From positions 1 through 64,000 of the forward strand of contig CAKUBE010000010.1 of the NCBI GenBank assembly GCA_934636715.1: a stretch of 64,000 bases of DNA, read 5' to 3'. The notes beneath the pieces were generated by a model that was not told the origin of the DNA, ran no database searches, and saw only the letters and a program-made list of their open reading frames with translations. A program made the position numbers and the translations under genes. Below are positions 24,393-34,037 of this stretch, piece after piece (positions within the stretch are counted from its first letter, which is position 1; each line of letters starts with the position of its first letter). The DNA is from an uncultured Arachnia sp. Its GTDB lineage: Bacteria; Actinomycetota; Actinomycetes; Propionibacteriales; Propionibacteriaceae.

Positions 24393-25079
24393 CTAGCCTT
24401 CGACGAGGATCACCGCGAGGTGACGCGGGCCGTGGACGCCCTCGACGCGGTCGAGCTCGATGTCGCTCGTCGCCGATCCGCCGCTCAGCCAGGTCACCGG
24501 CCGACGCGCGCGAAGGGCGGGGGCGAGGCGCGCGATGCCCTCGGGGACGTCGCTGACCACCTGGTCCGCGGCGATCACGCAGACGTGCACGTCCGGGAGC
24601 AGGGTCAGCGCGCGCCGGCCCTGGCCGGCACCGTGGTCGAGGGCGATCGTGCCCGAGTCCGCCATGCCGACGGCCGCGGTCGTGACGACGGCGCCGATCC
24701 CGTTCAGCTGTTGCGACGTGAGCGGCGGCTCGTCCCGCCGGATCTCGACGCCCGCCGCGGCGACGGCGTCGGCCCACTCCGACGGGATGCCCTCGGGCAG
24801 GACGACGCTCGCGACGTCGAACGACACGAGCGCGGCGACCACCGCCGCCGCCACCTCGTCGGGCCGACACCGGGTCACGCCCGCCTTGTAGTCCTCGACC
24901 TTCTCGACGAAGTCGGCGAGCACATCGACGGTGCCCAGTGGCCTGCCGTAGACCCACGTCACCGGCACGTCGGCGACGGGATCCTGCTCGGCGACATCGG
25001 TGATCGCGGCCCGCACTCTCCGGAGGACCTCGTCCCGCGCCGTACCCTGCGTCGCCACCACGGCCTCACGCGCGTTCAT
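24393..25079 (-). CDS. lutC: Lactate utilization protein C
   Basis: A 228-aa LUD-domain protein, third subunit of the LutABC complex, which oxidises L-lactate to pyruvate. The C-terminal LUD half carries TTAAVGMADSGTIALDHG, HVCVIAADQVV and VTWLSGGSATSDIELDRVEGVHGP with the final HLAVILVEG, all typical of LutC. It follows lutB with a 4-nt ATGA overlap, so translation is coupled. The nearest downstream sequence is a degenerate repeat. Confidence 0.92.
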   Translation of the reverse strand: MNAREAVVATQGTARDEVLRRVRAAITDVAEQDPVADVPVTWVYGRPLGTVDVLADFVEKVEDYKAGVTRCRPDEVAAAVVAALVSFDVASVVLPEGIPSEWADAVAAAGVEIRRDEPPLTSQQLNGIGAVVTTAAVGMADSGTIALDHGAGQGRRALTLLPDVHVCVIAADQVVSDVPEGIARLAPALRARRPVTWLSGGSATSDIELDRVEGVHGPRHLAVILVEG

Positions 25080-26557
25080 CGTCCCTCTCCTTCGCGGTTC
25101 TTCTTCCACCACTGGCGGAACGTCTGCTTGGGGGGCGCCTCGACGTCGCGGGCGCGGAGCCAGCGCGAGGCGATGGGGATGGGCAGCTTCCCGAGCCACC
25201 TCTTCCCGAACACCCCGCCCGCGGCGCGCGTGGCCAGTTGCGCCTCCGCCAGGTGCTTGCCGTCGGACATCACCCAGGCCGCCGTCTTCATCAGCGCCTG
25301 CTCGCCCGTGGCGTGGTCGGCGGTCTTGTACTCGACCACCTTGTTGCGCAGATGCACCAGGATGTCCGTGAACGGGATCCTCACCGGGCAGACGTCGTTG
25401 CAGGCGCCGCACAGCGTCGAGGCGAACGGCAGGGCGCGGTCGCGCGCGTCCTCGAGGCCGCGGAGTTGCGGGCCGAGGATCGCGCCGATCGGGCCGGGGT
25501 AGGGCGAGCCGTAGGCGTGCCCGCCGACCCGCTCGTAGACGGGGCAGATGTTGAGGCACGCGGAGCAGCGGATGCACCGCAGCGCCGCCCTGCCCGTCGG
25601 GTCCGAGAGCACGCGGCTGCGGCCGTTGTCGAGCAGCACCACGTGCAGGTCCTGGGGGCCGTCGCCGTCGGTCACGCCGGTCCACAGAGAGGTGTACGGG
25701 TTCATCCGCTCCCCGGTCGACGACCGGGGGAGCAGCTTCAGGAAGACCTCCAGGTCCTCGATCGTCGGCAGGATCTTCTCGATGCCGACGACCGACACCA
25801 GCGTCTTCGGCAACGTCAGGCACATTCGCCCATTGCCCTCCGACTCGACGATGACCAGCGTCCCCGTCTCCGCGACGATGAAGTTGCCGCCGGAGACGGC
25901 CATCTCGGCGCGCAGGAACTTCTCGCGCAGGTGGACGCGCGCCGCCTCGGCCAGCTCGGGCGGGTTGTCCGAGATGCCCTCGGGAGCGGGCGTGCCGTAG
26001 CGCCCCATCTCCTCTACGAAGATCTCGCGCACCTCGCGGCGGTTGCGGTGGATCGCGGGCACGAGGATGTGGCTGGGCAGGTCGTGGCCGAGCTGCACGA
26101 TGAGTTCGGCCAGGTCCGTCTCCCAGGCCGCGATCCCCTCGGCCTCGAGCGCCTCGTTGAGGTCGATCTCCTGGGTCACCATCGACTTGATCTTCACGAC
26201 CTCGTCGACGCCCTTGGCCTTCGCGATGTCGGCGACGATGCGGTTGGCATCGGCGGCGTCGCGCGCCCAGTGCACCGTGATGCCCGCGGCTGTCATGGCG
26301 GCCTCGGCCTGCAGCAGGTAGGTGTCCAGGTGGCGGCCGACGCGGTCCTTGATCTGGGCGGCGGCGGTGCGCAGCTCCTCCCAGTCGGGGACCTCCGAGG
26401 CGCGGACGACGCGCTTGGCCCGGATCGTCGTCGTCGCGTGGGCGAGGTTCTTGCGCAGTTGGGCGTTCGCCAGGCCGACCTTGGCGGCCTTGGGGAACTC
26501 GGGGATGCCGAGCCACGTGCCGGGTTCGGGCGTGCGTCGCTCCATGGTGGCGCTCAT
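25076..26557 (-). CDS. lutB: Lactate utilization iron-sulphur protein B
   Basis: A 493-aa subunit of the lactate-oxidising complex. The N-terminal half is a LUD domain (VSGGNFIVAETGTLVIVESEG) and the C-terminal half carries two [4Fe-4S] motifs: CIRCSACLNICPVY near residues 323-333 and CGACNDVCP near 379-387, followed by the cytoplasmic tail WRKWKK-like QTFRQWWKKNREGEG. Its start overlaps the lutA stop (ATGA at 26554-26557). ATG 26557 agrees with the family N-terminus. Confidence 0.93.
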   Translation of the reverse strand: MSATMERRTPEPGTWLGIPEFPKAAKVGLANAQLRKNLAHATTTIRAKRVVRASEVPDWEELRTAAAQIKDRVGRHLDTYLLQAEAAMTAAGITVHWARDAADANRIVADIAKAKGVDEVVKIKSMVTQEIDLNEALEAEGIAAWETDLAELIVQLGHDLPSHILVPAIHRNRREVREIFVEEMGRYGTPAPEGISDNPPELAEAARVHLREKFLRAEMAVSGGNFIVAETGTLVIVESEGNGRMCLTLPKTLVSVVGIEKILPTIEDLEVFLKLLPRSSTGERMNPYTSLWTGVTDGDGPQDLHVVLLDNGRSRVLSDPTGRAALRCIRCSACLNICPVYERVGGHAYGSPYPGPIGAILGPQLRGLEDARDRALPFASTLCGACNDVCPVRIPFTDILVHLRNKVVEYKTADHATGEQALMKTAAWVMSDGKHLAEAQLATRAAGGVFGKRWLGKLPIPIASRWLRARDVEAPPKQTFRQWWKKNREGEGR

Positions 26558-27312
26558 CGCGGGTTCTCCTCTGTGCTCGCAAGGATCTCGGCGAGGTGGA
26601 TGGTGCGGACCGGTTCGTGGTCGCGGTGCAGCACCCCGCCGATGTTCATCAGGCACGCCTGGTCGCCGGCGACGAGATACTCGGCGCCGGTCGAGGTCAC
26701 GTTGCGCGCTTTGTCCGTGGCCATGGCGATCGACACGTCGGGGTTCTTGATCGAGAACGTGCCGCCGAACCCGCAGCACTGCTCGGCCCCGGGCAGGTCG
26801 AGCAGTTCGATCCCGCCGACGGCGCGCAACAGCCGGAGCGGCCGGTCGCCGACCTTCGCCACCCGGATCGAGTGGCAGGTCGGGTGGTAGGTGACCCGAT
26901 GGGGGAAGTAGGCGCCGACGTCGGTGACGCCCAGCACGTCGATCAGGAACTCGCTCAGCTCGTAGCTGCGCGACGCGACGGCCTTGGCGTCCTCGGCGAG
27001 CGGCTCGTCGCCGGCATGGCGCGCCAGCATCTCGTGCTGGTGGCGCACGGAGCCGACGCACGAGCCGGACGGCCCGACGACGTAGTCGTAGTCGCCGAAG
27101 GACGAAACGTAGTTGCGCACCGTCGGCAGCGCCTCCTTCCAGTAGCCCGTGTTGGTCATGATCTGGCCGCAACACGTCTGCCTGGGGGGATAGACGACCC
27201 GGCAGCCGAGCCGCTCGAGGACCGTCACCGTCGCGATGGGGATCGACGGCTTCATGGTGTCGTTGATGCAGGTGGCGAACAGCGCCACGGTCTTTCCGCT
27301 TCCTGGGGACAT
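26554..27312 (-). CDS. lutA: Lactate utilization protein A
   Basis: A 252-aa subunit with two CCG domains: QTCCGQIMTNTGYW near residue 47 and GAEQCCGFGGTFSIKNP near 176, which ligate an iron-sulphur or Fe-S-like cofactor in LutA/GlpC/HdrB proteins. ATG 27312 opens MSPGSGKTVALFATCINDTM, the usual N-terminus. It is the first lut gene and follows lctP by 10 bp, so permease and oxidase should be transcribed together from the promoter near 29010. Confidence 0.92.
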   Translation of the reverse strand: MSPGSGKTVALFATCINDTMKPSIPIATVTVLERLGCRVVYPPRQTCCGQIMTNTGYWKEALPTVRNYVSSFGDYDYVVGPSGSCVGSVRHQHEMLARHAGDEPLAEDAKAVASRSYELSEFLIDVLGVTDVGAYFPHRVTYHPTCHSIRVAKVGDRPLRLLRAVGGIELLDLPGAEQCCGFGGTFSIKNPDVSIAMATDKARNVTSTGAEYLVAGDQACLMNIGGVLHRDHEPVRTIHLAEILASTEENPR

Positions 27313-27322
27313 GGCGTTCTCC

Positions 27323-28984
27323 TCAGCCGAAGTGCGGGAGCATCCAGCTGAGCACTGGCGTGGACTGCAACCCGACAAGAAGACACAGTACGACCAGCAG
27401 CCCGATGCTCCACCAGATGACGCGGCGGAACAGCTCGGATTCCGAGCCGAGCAGCCCGACGGCGGAGCAGGCGATCGCCAGGTTCTGCGGGCTGATCATC
27501 TTGCCGACGACGCCACCGGTGGTGTTGGCGGCCACCAGGAGGGTGGGATCGAGCCCGACCTTCTCGGCGGTCGTCTGCTGCAGCGTGGCGAACAGCGCGT
27601 TGGCGGAGGTGTCGGAGCCGGTCACGGCCGTCCCGATCCAGCCGAGGATGGGCGAGAAGAACGCGAATGCGGCGCCGACGCCGGCGATCCACGCGCCGAT
27701 CGTGATGGTCTGCCCGGAGTGGTTCATGACGTAGGCCAGCGACAGCACCGACGCGATGGTGAGTGCGGACCAGCGCATCTTGAACACCGTCGCCTTGAGC
27801 TCGCCGAACACCGCGGAGGCGGAGACCCGGTACACGAGGGCCACGATGATGGTGGTGATGACGAGCAGGGTGCCGGGGCTGGAGAGCCACTGGAAGTTGT
27901 AGATCGCCGAGGAGCTCGGCTCGCCGTTCTTGAGCAGGTTGCCGAAGAGGCCGGGCCAGCGCACCTTGAGGTCCGTGGCGGCGAGGAACTTCACGACGGC
28001 GGGGACGAGCTTCGCGACCGAGAAGATCACGATGACGAGCAGGTAGGGGAACAGCGCCATGAAGATCCGGCCGCCGGTCAGCGTGTCGGCGGCGTGGGGT
28101 GCCGGCTCCGGGGTGCCGACGACGTTCTCGCGGGTGCGCTCGGCGGCCAGGCGCTCGAGGGCCTCCTCGCCGCCCTTCGGCTGCCAGAAGCGGAGGAACA
28201 CGACGCCGGCGCCGAGTGCCACCAGCGAGGCGACGACGTCGGTGAGCTCCACGGAGAAGTAGGTCGCCGACAGCCACTGCGCGACGGCGAAGGCGAAGCC
28301 GATGACGACCGCGACGGGCCAGGTCTGCTTCAGCCCCCGCTTGCCGTCGGCGAGGAGCACCAGCAGCAGCGGGACGAACAGCGCGAGGACGGGGGACTGG
28401 TGGCCCACGTAGGCGCCGATCTCGCGGTAGGGGATGCCGGTCAGGTTACCGGCGGTGATGATGGGGATGGCGACGGCGCCGAACGCCACGGGTGCGGTGT
28501 TGGCCAGCAGCACGACCATGGCCGCGCGGAAGGCCGAGAAACCGATCGACATCAGCATCACGCCGGTGATCGCGACGGGCGCGCCGAAGCCCGCGAGGGC
28601 CTCCATCAGGCCGCCGAAGCAGAAGGCGATCAGGATGGCGACGACGCGCGGGTCGTCGGAGATCAGGTGGAAGGTGGAGCGGAGGTCCTCGAATCGGCCG
28701 CTGACCACCGTCACCTGGTACATCCAGATGGCGGTGAGCACGATCCACGTGATCGGGAACAGGCCGAAGACGGCGCCCTGGGTGCCGGCGAGAAGGGCGA
28801 GCTGGACGGGCATCTTGAAGGCGACGACGGCGACGACGAGCGCCGAGGCGAGCGCGGCGAGGCCGGCCCAATGAGCCTTCCACTTGAGCACGCCGAGCGT
28901 GAAGAACATCACGAGAAGGGGGATGAGCGCCACCAACGCAGAGAGCGTCAAGTTTCCCAAGGGCGCGAGTACGGGTTCGTACAT
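27323..28984 (-). CDS. lctP: L-lactate permease
   Basis: A 553-aa membrane protein of the LctP family, importing L-lactate with protons. About 13 hydrophobic segments span the whole length, with GFGAPVAITGVMLMSIGFS, AGFGA-type loops, and the conserved C-terminal LLVAANTTGGVVGKMISPQN. ATG 28984 is the first gene of the lctP-lutA-lutB-lutC operon. Its leader carries two palindromic operators and a third, imperfect copy (28984-28994) that overlaps the start codon, so the operon is probably repressed by the divergent regulator when lactate is absent. Confidence 0.93.
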   Translation of the reverse strand: MYEPVLAPLGNLTLSALVALIPLLVMFFTLGVLKWKAHWAGLAALASALVVAVVAFKMPVQLALLAGTQGAVFGLFPITWIVLTAIWMYQVTVVSGRFEDLRSTFHLISDDPRVVAILIAFCFGGLMEALAGFGAPVAITGVMLMSIGFSAFRAAMVVLLANTAPVAFGAVAIPIITAGNLTGIPYREIGAYVGHQSPVLALFVPLLLVLLADGKRGLKQTWPVAVVIGFAFAVAQWLSATYFSVELTDVVASLVALGAGVVFLRFWQPKGGEEALERLAAERTRENVVGTPEPAPHAADTLTGGRIFMALFPYLLVIVIFSVAKLVPAVVKFLAATDLKVRWPGLFGNLLKNGEPSSSAIYNFQWLSSPGTLLVITTIIVALVYRVSASAVFGELKATVFKMRWSALTIASVLSLAYVMNHSGQTITIGAWIAGVGAAFAFFSPILGWIGTAVTGSDTSANALFATLQQTTAEKVGLDPTLLVAANTTGGVVGKMISPQNLAIACSAVGLLGSESELFRRVIWWSIGLLVVLCLLVGLQSTPVLSWMLPHFG

Positions 28985-29009
28985 GGTCTGACTCCAGTGT
29001 CGGGTGTTC

Positions 29010-29015
29010 GTTATA
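29010..29015 (-). promoter_or_regulatory. -10-like box of the lactate operon
   Basis: TATAAC on the minus strand lies 25 bp upstream of ATG 28984 and directly beside the operator at 29020-29030. The -35 region is poor, and a bound repressor there would overlap the spacer. Confidence 0.4.
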
Positions 29016-29019
29016 GAAC

Positions 29020-29030
29020 TGGTCTGACCA
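29020..29030. promoter_or_regulatory. FadR/LldR-type operator 1
   Basis: TGGTCTGACCA is a perfect palindrome around one base and fits the TNGTNNNACNA pattern of FadR-subfamily GntR regulators such as LldR. It lies next to the lctP -10-like box. Confidence 0.75.
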
Positions 29031-29051
29031 ACCTAGCAGAGCGGCGTCCTC

Positions 29052-29062
29052 TGGTCAGACCA
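29052..29062. promoter_or_regulatory. FadR/LldR-type operator 2
   Basis: TGGTCAGACCA is the reverse complement of operator 1 and lies 32 bp from it, close to three helical turns, so two dimers would sit on the same DNA face. It is 73 bp upstream of the regulator gene and could also serve autoregulation. Confidence 0.75.
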
Positions 29063-29134
29063 ACCCCCGGTTAAGGGTGTTCACGGAAGCGGCTACACGG
29101 CCGGCAGGCCCTCGCCATGGGGGAGAATGGCCCG

Positions 29135-29818
29135 ATGACCACCGGAGGATTCGATGCCGTACTCGACCATTTGACCGGCGAGATCCTGGACGGGCGCGTC
29201 GTGCCGGGGGAGCGACTGCCCACCGAACGCGACCTGGCGACGCGGCTGGGGGCGAGCAGGAGCGCGGTGCGCGAGGCGATCAAGGTGCTACAGGCGCAGG
29301 GCGTGCTCACGTCGCAGGCGGGCCCGGGCGGGGGCACGAGGGTGGCGACGGGCCAGGGCGTCGCGCTGGGAAGGATGCTCCGGCTGCACGTGGCCTTGGG
29401 CGCGGTCTGGTTCGATGAACTGACCGAGACGCGGGTCCTCCTGGAACGGGGCGCGGCGAGGGCCGCGGCGGGGAAGGCCGGCGCCGCCGACATCGCCGAG
29501 TTGGAGCGGCTGCTCGCCGAGATGGTTGCCAACTCCGACGAGCGCACCTTCAACGAGCTCGACACCGCGTTCCATCTGGCCATCGCCGGTTCGGGTGCGA
29601 ACCGCCTGATGCGCGACATCACGGTCGCCATCCGCGAGGCCGTCGCGGAACGCATCCTCGTGGCCGAGCGTGAACTGGACGCCTGGCCCAGGTTCCGCGA
29701 CCGCCTGAACCAGCAGCACCGCGCGATCCTCGAGGCGATCAGGCAGGGCGACGGCGACCTCGCGGCCGAGCGCGTCGACCGGCACATCCGCGAGGCGCAC
29801 CGCGTCCTCCTCGGGTGA
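29135..29818 (+). CDS. lldR: FadR-family regulator of the lactate operon
   Basis: A 227-aa GntR-type transcription factor. The N-terminal winged helix (residues 5-70) contains GEILDGRVVPGERLPTERDL and SRSAVREAIKVLQAQGVL; the C-terminal FCD ligand domain carries LTETRVLLERGAARAAA, the metal-site pattern FHLAIA with later His residues, and HIREAHRVLLG. The divergent position next to lctP-lutABC and the two palindromic operators in the intergenic space make it the likely lactate-responsive repressor; the name lldR is by context. ATG 29135 is chosen for its Shine-Dalgarno GGGGGAG. Confidence 0.85.
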   Translation: MTTGGFDAVLDHLTGEILDGRVVPGERLPTERDLATRLGASRSAVREAIKVLQAQGVLTSQAGPGGGTRVATGQGVALGRMLRLHVALGAVWFDELTETRVLLERGAARAAAGKAGAADIAELERLLAEMVANSDERTFNELDTAFHLAIAGSGANRLMRDITVAIREAVAERILVAERELDAWPRFRDRLNQQHRAILEAIRQGDGDLAAERVDRHIREAHRVLLG

Positions 29819-29845
29819 GGGCGCTCATCGTGGCCTCGCCCGGCG

Positions 29846-30337
29846 TCACACGATCTGGCGCAGCAGGCCCGTGTCGACGTCGTACATGAACCCGCCGACC
29901 TCGGCCTCGCCCCGGATCAGCGGGTGGCGCGAGACCATGTCGACGTCCTCCTTCAACCTGCCCATCTGATCGGGGTTCGCGCCGAACGAGATCCAGCTGG
30001 TGTCCTCGCCGGTCTTCTCGGCGATCTTGCGGCGGATGTCGGCGTCGGTGCCCGACGCCATCGCGCACCGGGTGTGCGGGACGATCATGATCCGGTTGAC
30101 CTGGAGCAGCTGCACGCTGAGCACGCACCCCGTGAGGACCTCCGCGGAGACGCGGCCGCCGGGCGAGCGCAGGATCTTGGCGTCGCCCAGCTTCAGCCCG
30201 AGCATGCGCAGCGGCTCGATCCGCGAGTCCATGCAGGTCACCAGCGCGACCCCTGCCTTGGCGATGCCGTCGAAGTGGCCGTCGGTGAACGTGGCACCGA
30301 ATTCGGCGTTGGCGGCGAGCAGGTCGTCGAAGCTCAT
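29846..30337 (-). CDS. Beta-class carbonic anhydrase
   Basis: A 163-aa cytoplasmic zinc enzyme that interconverts CO2 and bicarbonate. The zinc ligands are Cys35 in CMDSR, His88 and Cys91 in PHTRC, and the Asp37-Arg39 dyad is present. The short length fits the small Rv1284-like clade. A Shine-Dalgarno GGAAGGA precedes ATG 30337. Its stop lies 27 bp from the regulator gene's stop, on the other strand. Confidence 0.92.
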   Translation of the reverse strand: MSFDDLLAANAEFGATFTDGHFDGIAKAGVALVTCMDSRIEPLRMLGLKLGDAKILRSPGGRVSAEVLTGCVLSVQLLQVNRIMIVPHTRCAMASGTDADIRRKIAEKTGEDTSWISFGANPDQMGRLKEDVDMVSRHPLIRGEAEVGGFMYDVDTGLLRQIV

Positions 30338-30387
30338 GCGGGTCCTTCCGGGTGTGTCGTGCGAGAGCCGTGCCCTCGTTCGCGAGC

Positions 30388-32874
30388 CTAGTCGAAAAGT
30401 GTGTCGCCGCCCGCGTCGGCCTCGGCCGCGGGGGCGGGAACGACGGCGCCCGCGCGGCCGGCCACCATGGCCACCGGTTGGGACAGGGCGGTTCCCGAGC
30501 CGTCCCGGCGCCCGTCCGGCGGGGGCAGGTCGACGGGCGACCCGCTCGCCGCCGCCGCGACCATGGGCCGCGGGCCGATGGCGGCCAGGAGCAGGGTGTC
30601 CTCGCCCTTCAGGAACCGGTGCGCGCGCATGCCGCCGGTGGCGCGGCCCTTCGCCGGGTACTCGTCCACGGGCGTGACCTTCGCTGCGCCCGCTTCTGTC
30701 CCGGGCAGAGACGAGGAGGCTCCCGCGATGGTGACCACGTCGTCGGTGGCGGGCCGCACGGCGCCGAAGAAGATCACCGACGCCTTGGCCGCCAGCTTGA
30801 TGCCTGCCATGCCCCCGCCTGCGCGTCCCTGGGGCCGCACCGCCGCAGCCGGGAAGTGCAACAGCTGCGCGTCCGTCGTGACGAACGCGAGGTCGACCGC
30901 GTCGTCGGTCAGCTCGACGGCGCCGACGACCTCGTCGCCATCGTCCAGGCGGATGACGTCCCACGCGTCCTTGGCGAGGACCTCGGGGTTGACCCGCTTG
31001 ACGACGCCGCGCCGGGTGCCGAGCGCCAGCCCCGACGAGTCCGGCGAGAGCGTGGTCAGGCCGAGCGGGCGCTCGCCGGGCTCCAGCGGCCACAGCTCGT
31101 GCGCGAGGCTGCCGCCCTGCAGGCTGGGCGCCGAGGCCGTCAGCGGAACGGTGTGCAACTCGATCGCGGGGCAGCGCAGCAGCCGACCCCGGTTGGTCAG
31201 GACCCCGAACTCGCCCTGTGCGGTCGTCTTCACCTTCGCGACGACGACGTCGTGGGCGGAACGTCCCTCCTGCGGGAGCTCGCCGAGCGTATCGGTGCGG
31301 GCCACCAGGCCGGAGCCGCTGAGCAGCACCCAGCACGGCGCGTCCGGCACCTCGAGTGGCGCCCGCTGCGCCACCGGCGCGCCCGCCGAGGCCAGCAGCA
31401 CGGTGCGGCGCGGCGTCCCGAACTCCTTCGCCACCTGCGCGAGTTCCTCGCCGACGACCCGGCGCAGCACTCCGTCGTCGTCGACGATCTCGCGCAGCCC
31501 CGCGATGGTGGCGCCCAGCTCATCGGCCTCCTTCTCCAACTCGATGGTGGAGAACTTGGTGAGCCGGCGCAGCTGCATGTCGAGGATGTAGGTGGCCTGC
31601 GGCTCCGTGAGGTCGAAGGCGCCGATCAGGCGCTCGCGGGCCTCGGCGGCGTCGGCGGAGCTGCGGATGATGGCGATGACGTCGTCGATGTCGGCGATCG
31701 CGATGATGAGTCCGCGCACCAGGTGCAGGCGCTCCTCGGCCTTGCGCAACTTGTGCCGGCTGCGGCGCAGGGTCACCTCGAGCCGGTGCCCAAGGTAGAC
31801 CTCCAGCATCTCCTTCAGCGAGAGTGTGCGCGGCTGGCCGTCGACCAGCGCGACGGCGTTGATGGCGAAGGTGTCCTCGAGCTTCGTCACCTTGTACAGC
31901 TGTTCGAGCAGCGCGTCGGGGTTGATGCCGTTCTTGACCTCGATGATCAGCCGCATGCCGTGGGTCAGGTCGGTCAGGTCCTTGACGTCGGCGATGCCGG
32001 TCAGCCTCTTGTCGTCGACGCCCTTCTTGATCTGCTCGATGATCTTCTCAGGCCCCACCATGTACGGCAGCTCGGTGACGACGATGCCCATGCGCCGCGG
32101 CGATACCTTCTCGATGCGCGTCGTCGCGCGGATCCGGAACGTGCCGCGGCCCGCGGTGTAGGCGTCGCGGACGCCGTCGAGGCCGACGATCTTGCCGCCG
32201 GTGGGGAAGTCCGGGCCGGGGATGTGGCGCATGAGGTCGTCGAGGCCGATGCGGGGATTGCGCAGCAGTTGCTGCAGGGCGGCGATGACCTCGACCAGGT
32301 TGTGCGGCGCGATGTTGGTGGCCATGCCGACGGCGATGCCGGTGGCCCCGTTGACCAGCAGGTTCGGGAACGCGGCGGGGAGGACGACGGGTTCGGCCTC
32401 CTTGCCGTCGTAGTTGGGCTTGAAGTCGACGGTGTCCTCGTCGAGCCCGCGCGTCATCGCCACCGCGGAGTGGTCCATGCGGCACTCGGTGTAGCGCATG
32501 GCGGCGGGGCCGGCGTCGAGCGAGCCGAAGTTGCCGTGGCCGTCGATGAGCGGCAGCCGCATGGCCCACGGCTGGCCCATGCGCACGAGCGCGTCGTAGA
32601 TGGCGACGTCGCCGTGCGGATGCAGCACGCCCATCACCTGCCCGACGACGCGGGCGCACTTCACGTGACCCTTGTCCGGCCGGATGCCCATCTCGTCCAT
32701 CGAGAAGAGGATGCGGCGCTGCACGGGCTTCAGCCCGTCGCGGGCGTCGGGCAGCGCGCGGGAGTAGATGACCGAGTACGCGTACTCGAGGAAGCTGGTC
32801 TCCATCTCCTGCGTCACGTCGATGTCGACGATGTGCTCCTCGAGTTCGTCGTCGATCGCCGGCTGCTTCGCCAC
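30388..32874 (-). CDS. parC: Type IIA topoisomerase subunit A, probably ParC
   Basis: An 828-aa DNA breakage-rejoining subunit of topoisomerase IV or gyrase. The catalytic tyrosine is Tyr128 in [10 protein letters not shown]; the quinolone-resistance region reads [15 protein letters not shown] near residues 85-99 and the N-terminus [19 protein letters not shown]. The C-terminal half has six beta-pinwheel blades, one of which carries [12 protein letters not shown], a degenerate GyrA-box-like sequence, favouring ParC. It starts at GTG 32874. The B subunit is at 22239-24314, so the pair is split by the lactate locus and carbonic anhydrase gene. Confidence 0.87.
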   Translation of the reverse strand: MAKQPAIDDELEEHIVDIDVTQEMETSFLEYAYSVIYSRALPDARDGLKPVQRRILFSMDEMGIRPDKGHVKCARVVGQVMGVLHPHGDVAIYDALVRMGQPWAMRLPLIDGHGNFGSLDAGPAAMRYTECRMDHSAVAMTRGLDEDTVDFKPNYDGKEAEPVVLPAAFPNLLVNGATGIAVGMATNIAPHNLVEVIAALQQLLRNPRIGLDDLMRHIPGPDFPTGGKIVGLDGVRDAYTAGRGTFRIRATTRIEKVSPRRMGIVVTELPYMVGPEKIIEQIKKGVDDKRLTGIADVKDLTDLTHGMRLIIEVKNGINPDALLEQLYKVTKLEDTFAINAVALVDGQPRTLSLKEMLEVYLGHRLEVTLRRSRHKLRKAEERLHLVRGLIIAIADIDDVIAIIRSSADAAEARERLIGAFDLTEPQATYILDMQLRRLTKFSTIELEKEADELGATIAGLREIVDDDGVLRRVVGEELAQVAKEFGTPRRTVLLASAGAPVAQRAPLEVPDAPCWVLLSGSGLVARTDTLGELPQEGRSAHDVVVAKVKTTAQGEFGVLTNRGRLLRCPAIELHTVPLTASAPSLQGGSLAHELWPLEPGERPLGLTTLSPDSSGLALGTRRGVVKRVNPEVLAKDAWDVIRLDDGDEVVGAVELTDDAVDLAFVTTDAQLLHFPAAAVRPQGRAGGGMAGIKLAAKASVIFFGAVRPATDDVVTIAGASSSLPGTEAGAAKVTPVDEYPAKGRATGGMRAHRFLKGEDTLLLAAIGPRPMVAAAASGSPVDLPPPDGRRDGSGTALSQPVAMVAGRAGAVVPAPAAEADAGGDTLFD

Positions 32875-32940
32875 GTGCCGCCTCCTCGGTCGTCGGAATG
32901 GTGGACCGGGCGCAGCTTAGCCCGTGCGCGTTCGCGGCGG

Positions 32941-33969
32941 CTACAGCACGCGCCGCAGGGCGTCGCCGAGGCCGTCGCCGTCGGGGGCGCGGACCTCCGG
33001 GGCCGTCTTCGGCTCCCAGCGGTGGTCCGACGACGGCACCTCCATCGGCAGGCCGTGCGCGAGCGTGTGCTCGCCAGGCGTGAGCTGCCGGATGGCGCGG
33101 GCGCGCACGTGCCGGGGCTGCAGGGCGGCGAACTCCGCGTACAGGTCGGGGTCGTGCTGGCCGTCGTCGCCCACTAGCAGCCACCGGATGTTCGGCAGGT
33201 CGCGGGCCAGCTCGCGCAGGCAGCGGCGCTTGTGGTCGACGCCGCTGCGGAACCAGCCGGTGTTCGTGGGGCCCCAGTCGGTCATCAGCATGGCGCCGTC
33301 GGGGATGCCATGGCGCGCGATGAACCGCTGCACCATCGGATAGGTGTTCCAAGCGCCGGTCGAGACGAACACGATCGGCGCACCGGGGTGCTGGGCCAGC
33401 AGCTGCTGGTACAGCCGCGCCATCCCCTCGATGGCCTGCCGCGCCTGCTCGCGCAGCACGAACGAGTTCCACGCCGCCACCAGGGGGCGGGGGAGCGACG
33501 TCGAGAGAATGGTGTCGTCGATGTCGCTGACGATGCCGAAGGTGACGTCGTCGGCGATCACCTGGACGGGCGCCTCGGCGACGGCACCGCCCGCGCCCTC
33601 CAGCCGGACGTCGTGCCAGCCGGGCGCCAGCCCCGGATTGCGGACGCGGACGTCGACGTAGCCGCCGCGGTCGGCCTCCACCTCGACCCGGGCGCCTCCG
33701 ACGACGACCGTGACCCGCGCTCCGACGCGCGCGGCGTTCATGAAGTTGTGCCAGCCGCGCCTGTCGAGCATCGCGGCCGCGGCCTGGACGAGCGCGTCCG
33801 ACTGCGGGGGACGCAGGACGACGCGGGCGAGGATGCGCAGCTGCTCGCTGTTGCCGTAGCCCGTGAATGCGAGGATCGACTCCTGCCAGCCGCGCCTGAG
33901 CAGCACGCGGTTGAAGAGCCGGTTGAACCGGTCCTCGATGCGAGCGGCGATGAAGGGGCGCGATGGCAT
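32941..33969 (-). CDS. App1-family phosphatidate phosphatase-like protein
   Basis: A 342-aa protein with an App1 phosphatase catalytic domain. The key motif SDIDDTILST near residue 148 supplies the two catalytic aspartates, FVSTGAWNTYPMVQRFI follows, and LLVGDDGQHDPDLYAEFA near 262 is the third motif. In yeast App1 dephosphorylates phosphatidate; the bacterial substrate is unknown. The N-terminal part (FIAARIEDRFNRLFNRVLLRR) resembles the beta-rich extension seen in actinobacterial members. ATG 33969 follows a TAGGTT hexamer by 7 nt. Confidence 0.8.
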   Translation of the reverse strand: MPSRPFIAARIEDRFNRLFNRVLLRRGWQESILAFTGYGNSEQLRILARVVLRPPQSDALVQAAAAMLDRRGWHNFMNAARVGARVTVVVGGARVEVEADRGGYVDVRVRNPGLAPGWHDVRLEGAGGAVAEAPVQVIADDVTFGIVSDIDDTILSTSLPRPLVAAWNSFVLREQARQAIEGMARLYQQLLAQHPGAPIVFVSTGAWNTYPMVQRFIARHGIPDGAMLMTDWGPTNTGWFRSGVDHKRRCLRELARDLPNIRWLLVGDDGQHDPDLYAEFAALQPRHVRARAIRQLTPGEHTLAHGLPMEVPSSDHRWEPKTAPEVRAPDGDGLGDALRRVL

Positions 33970-33976
33970 GCCCCCA

Positions 33977-33982
33977 AACCTA
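33977..33982 (-). promoter_or_regulatory. -10-like hexamer, leaderless start for App1-like gene
   Basis: TAGGTT on the minus strand ends 7 nt before ATG 33969. Confidence 0.4.
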
Positions 33983-34037
33983 ACGGGGTGTCTGGCGCCG
34001 CGCCACGTCGGCGGTACGGCCGTGACATGATGGGCAG

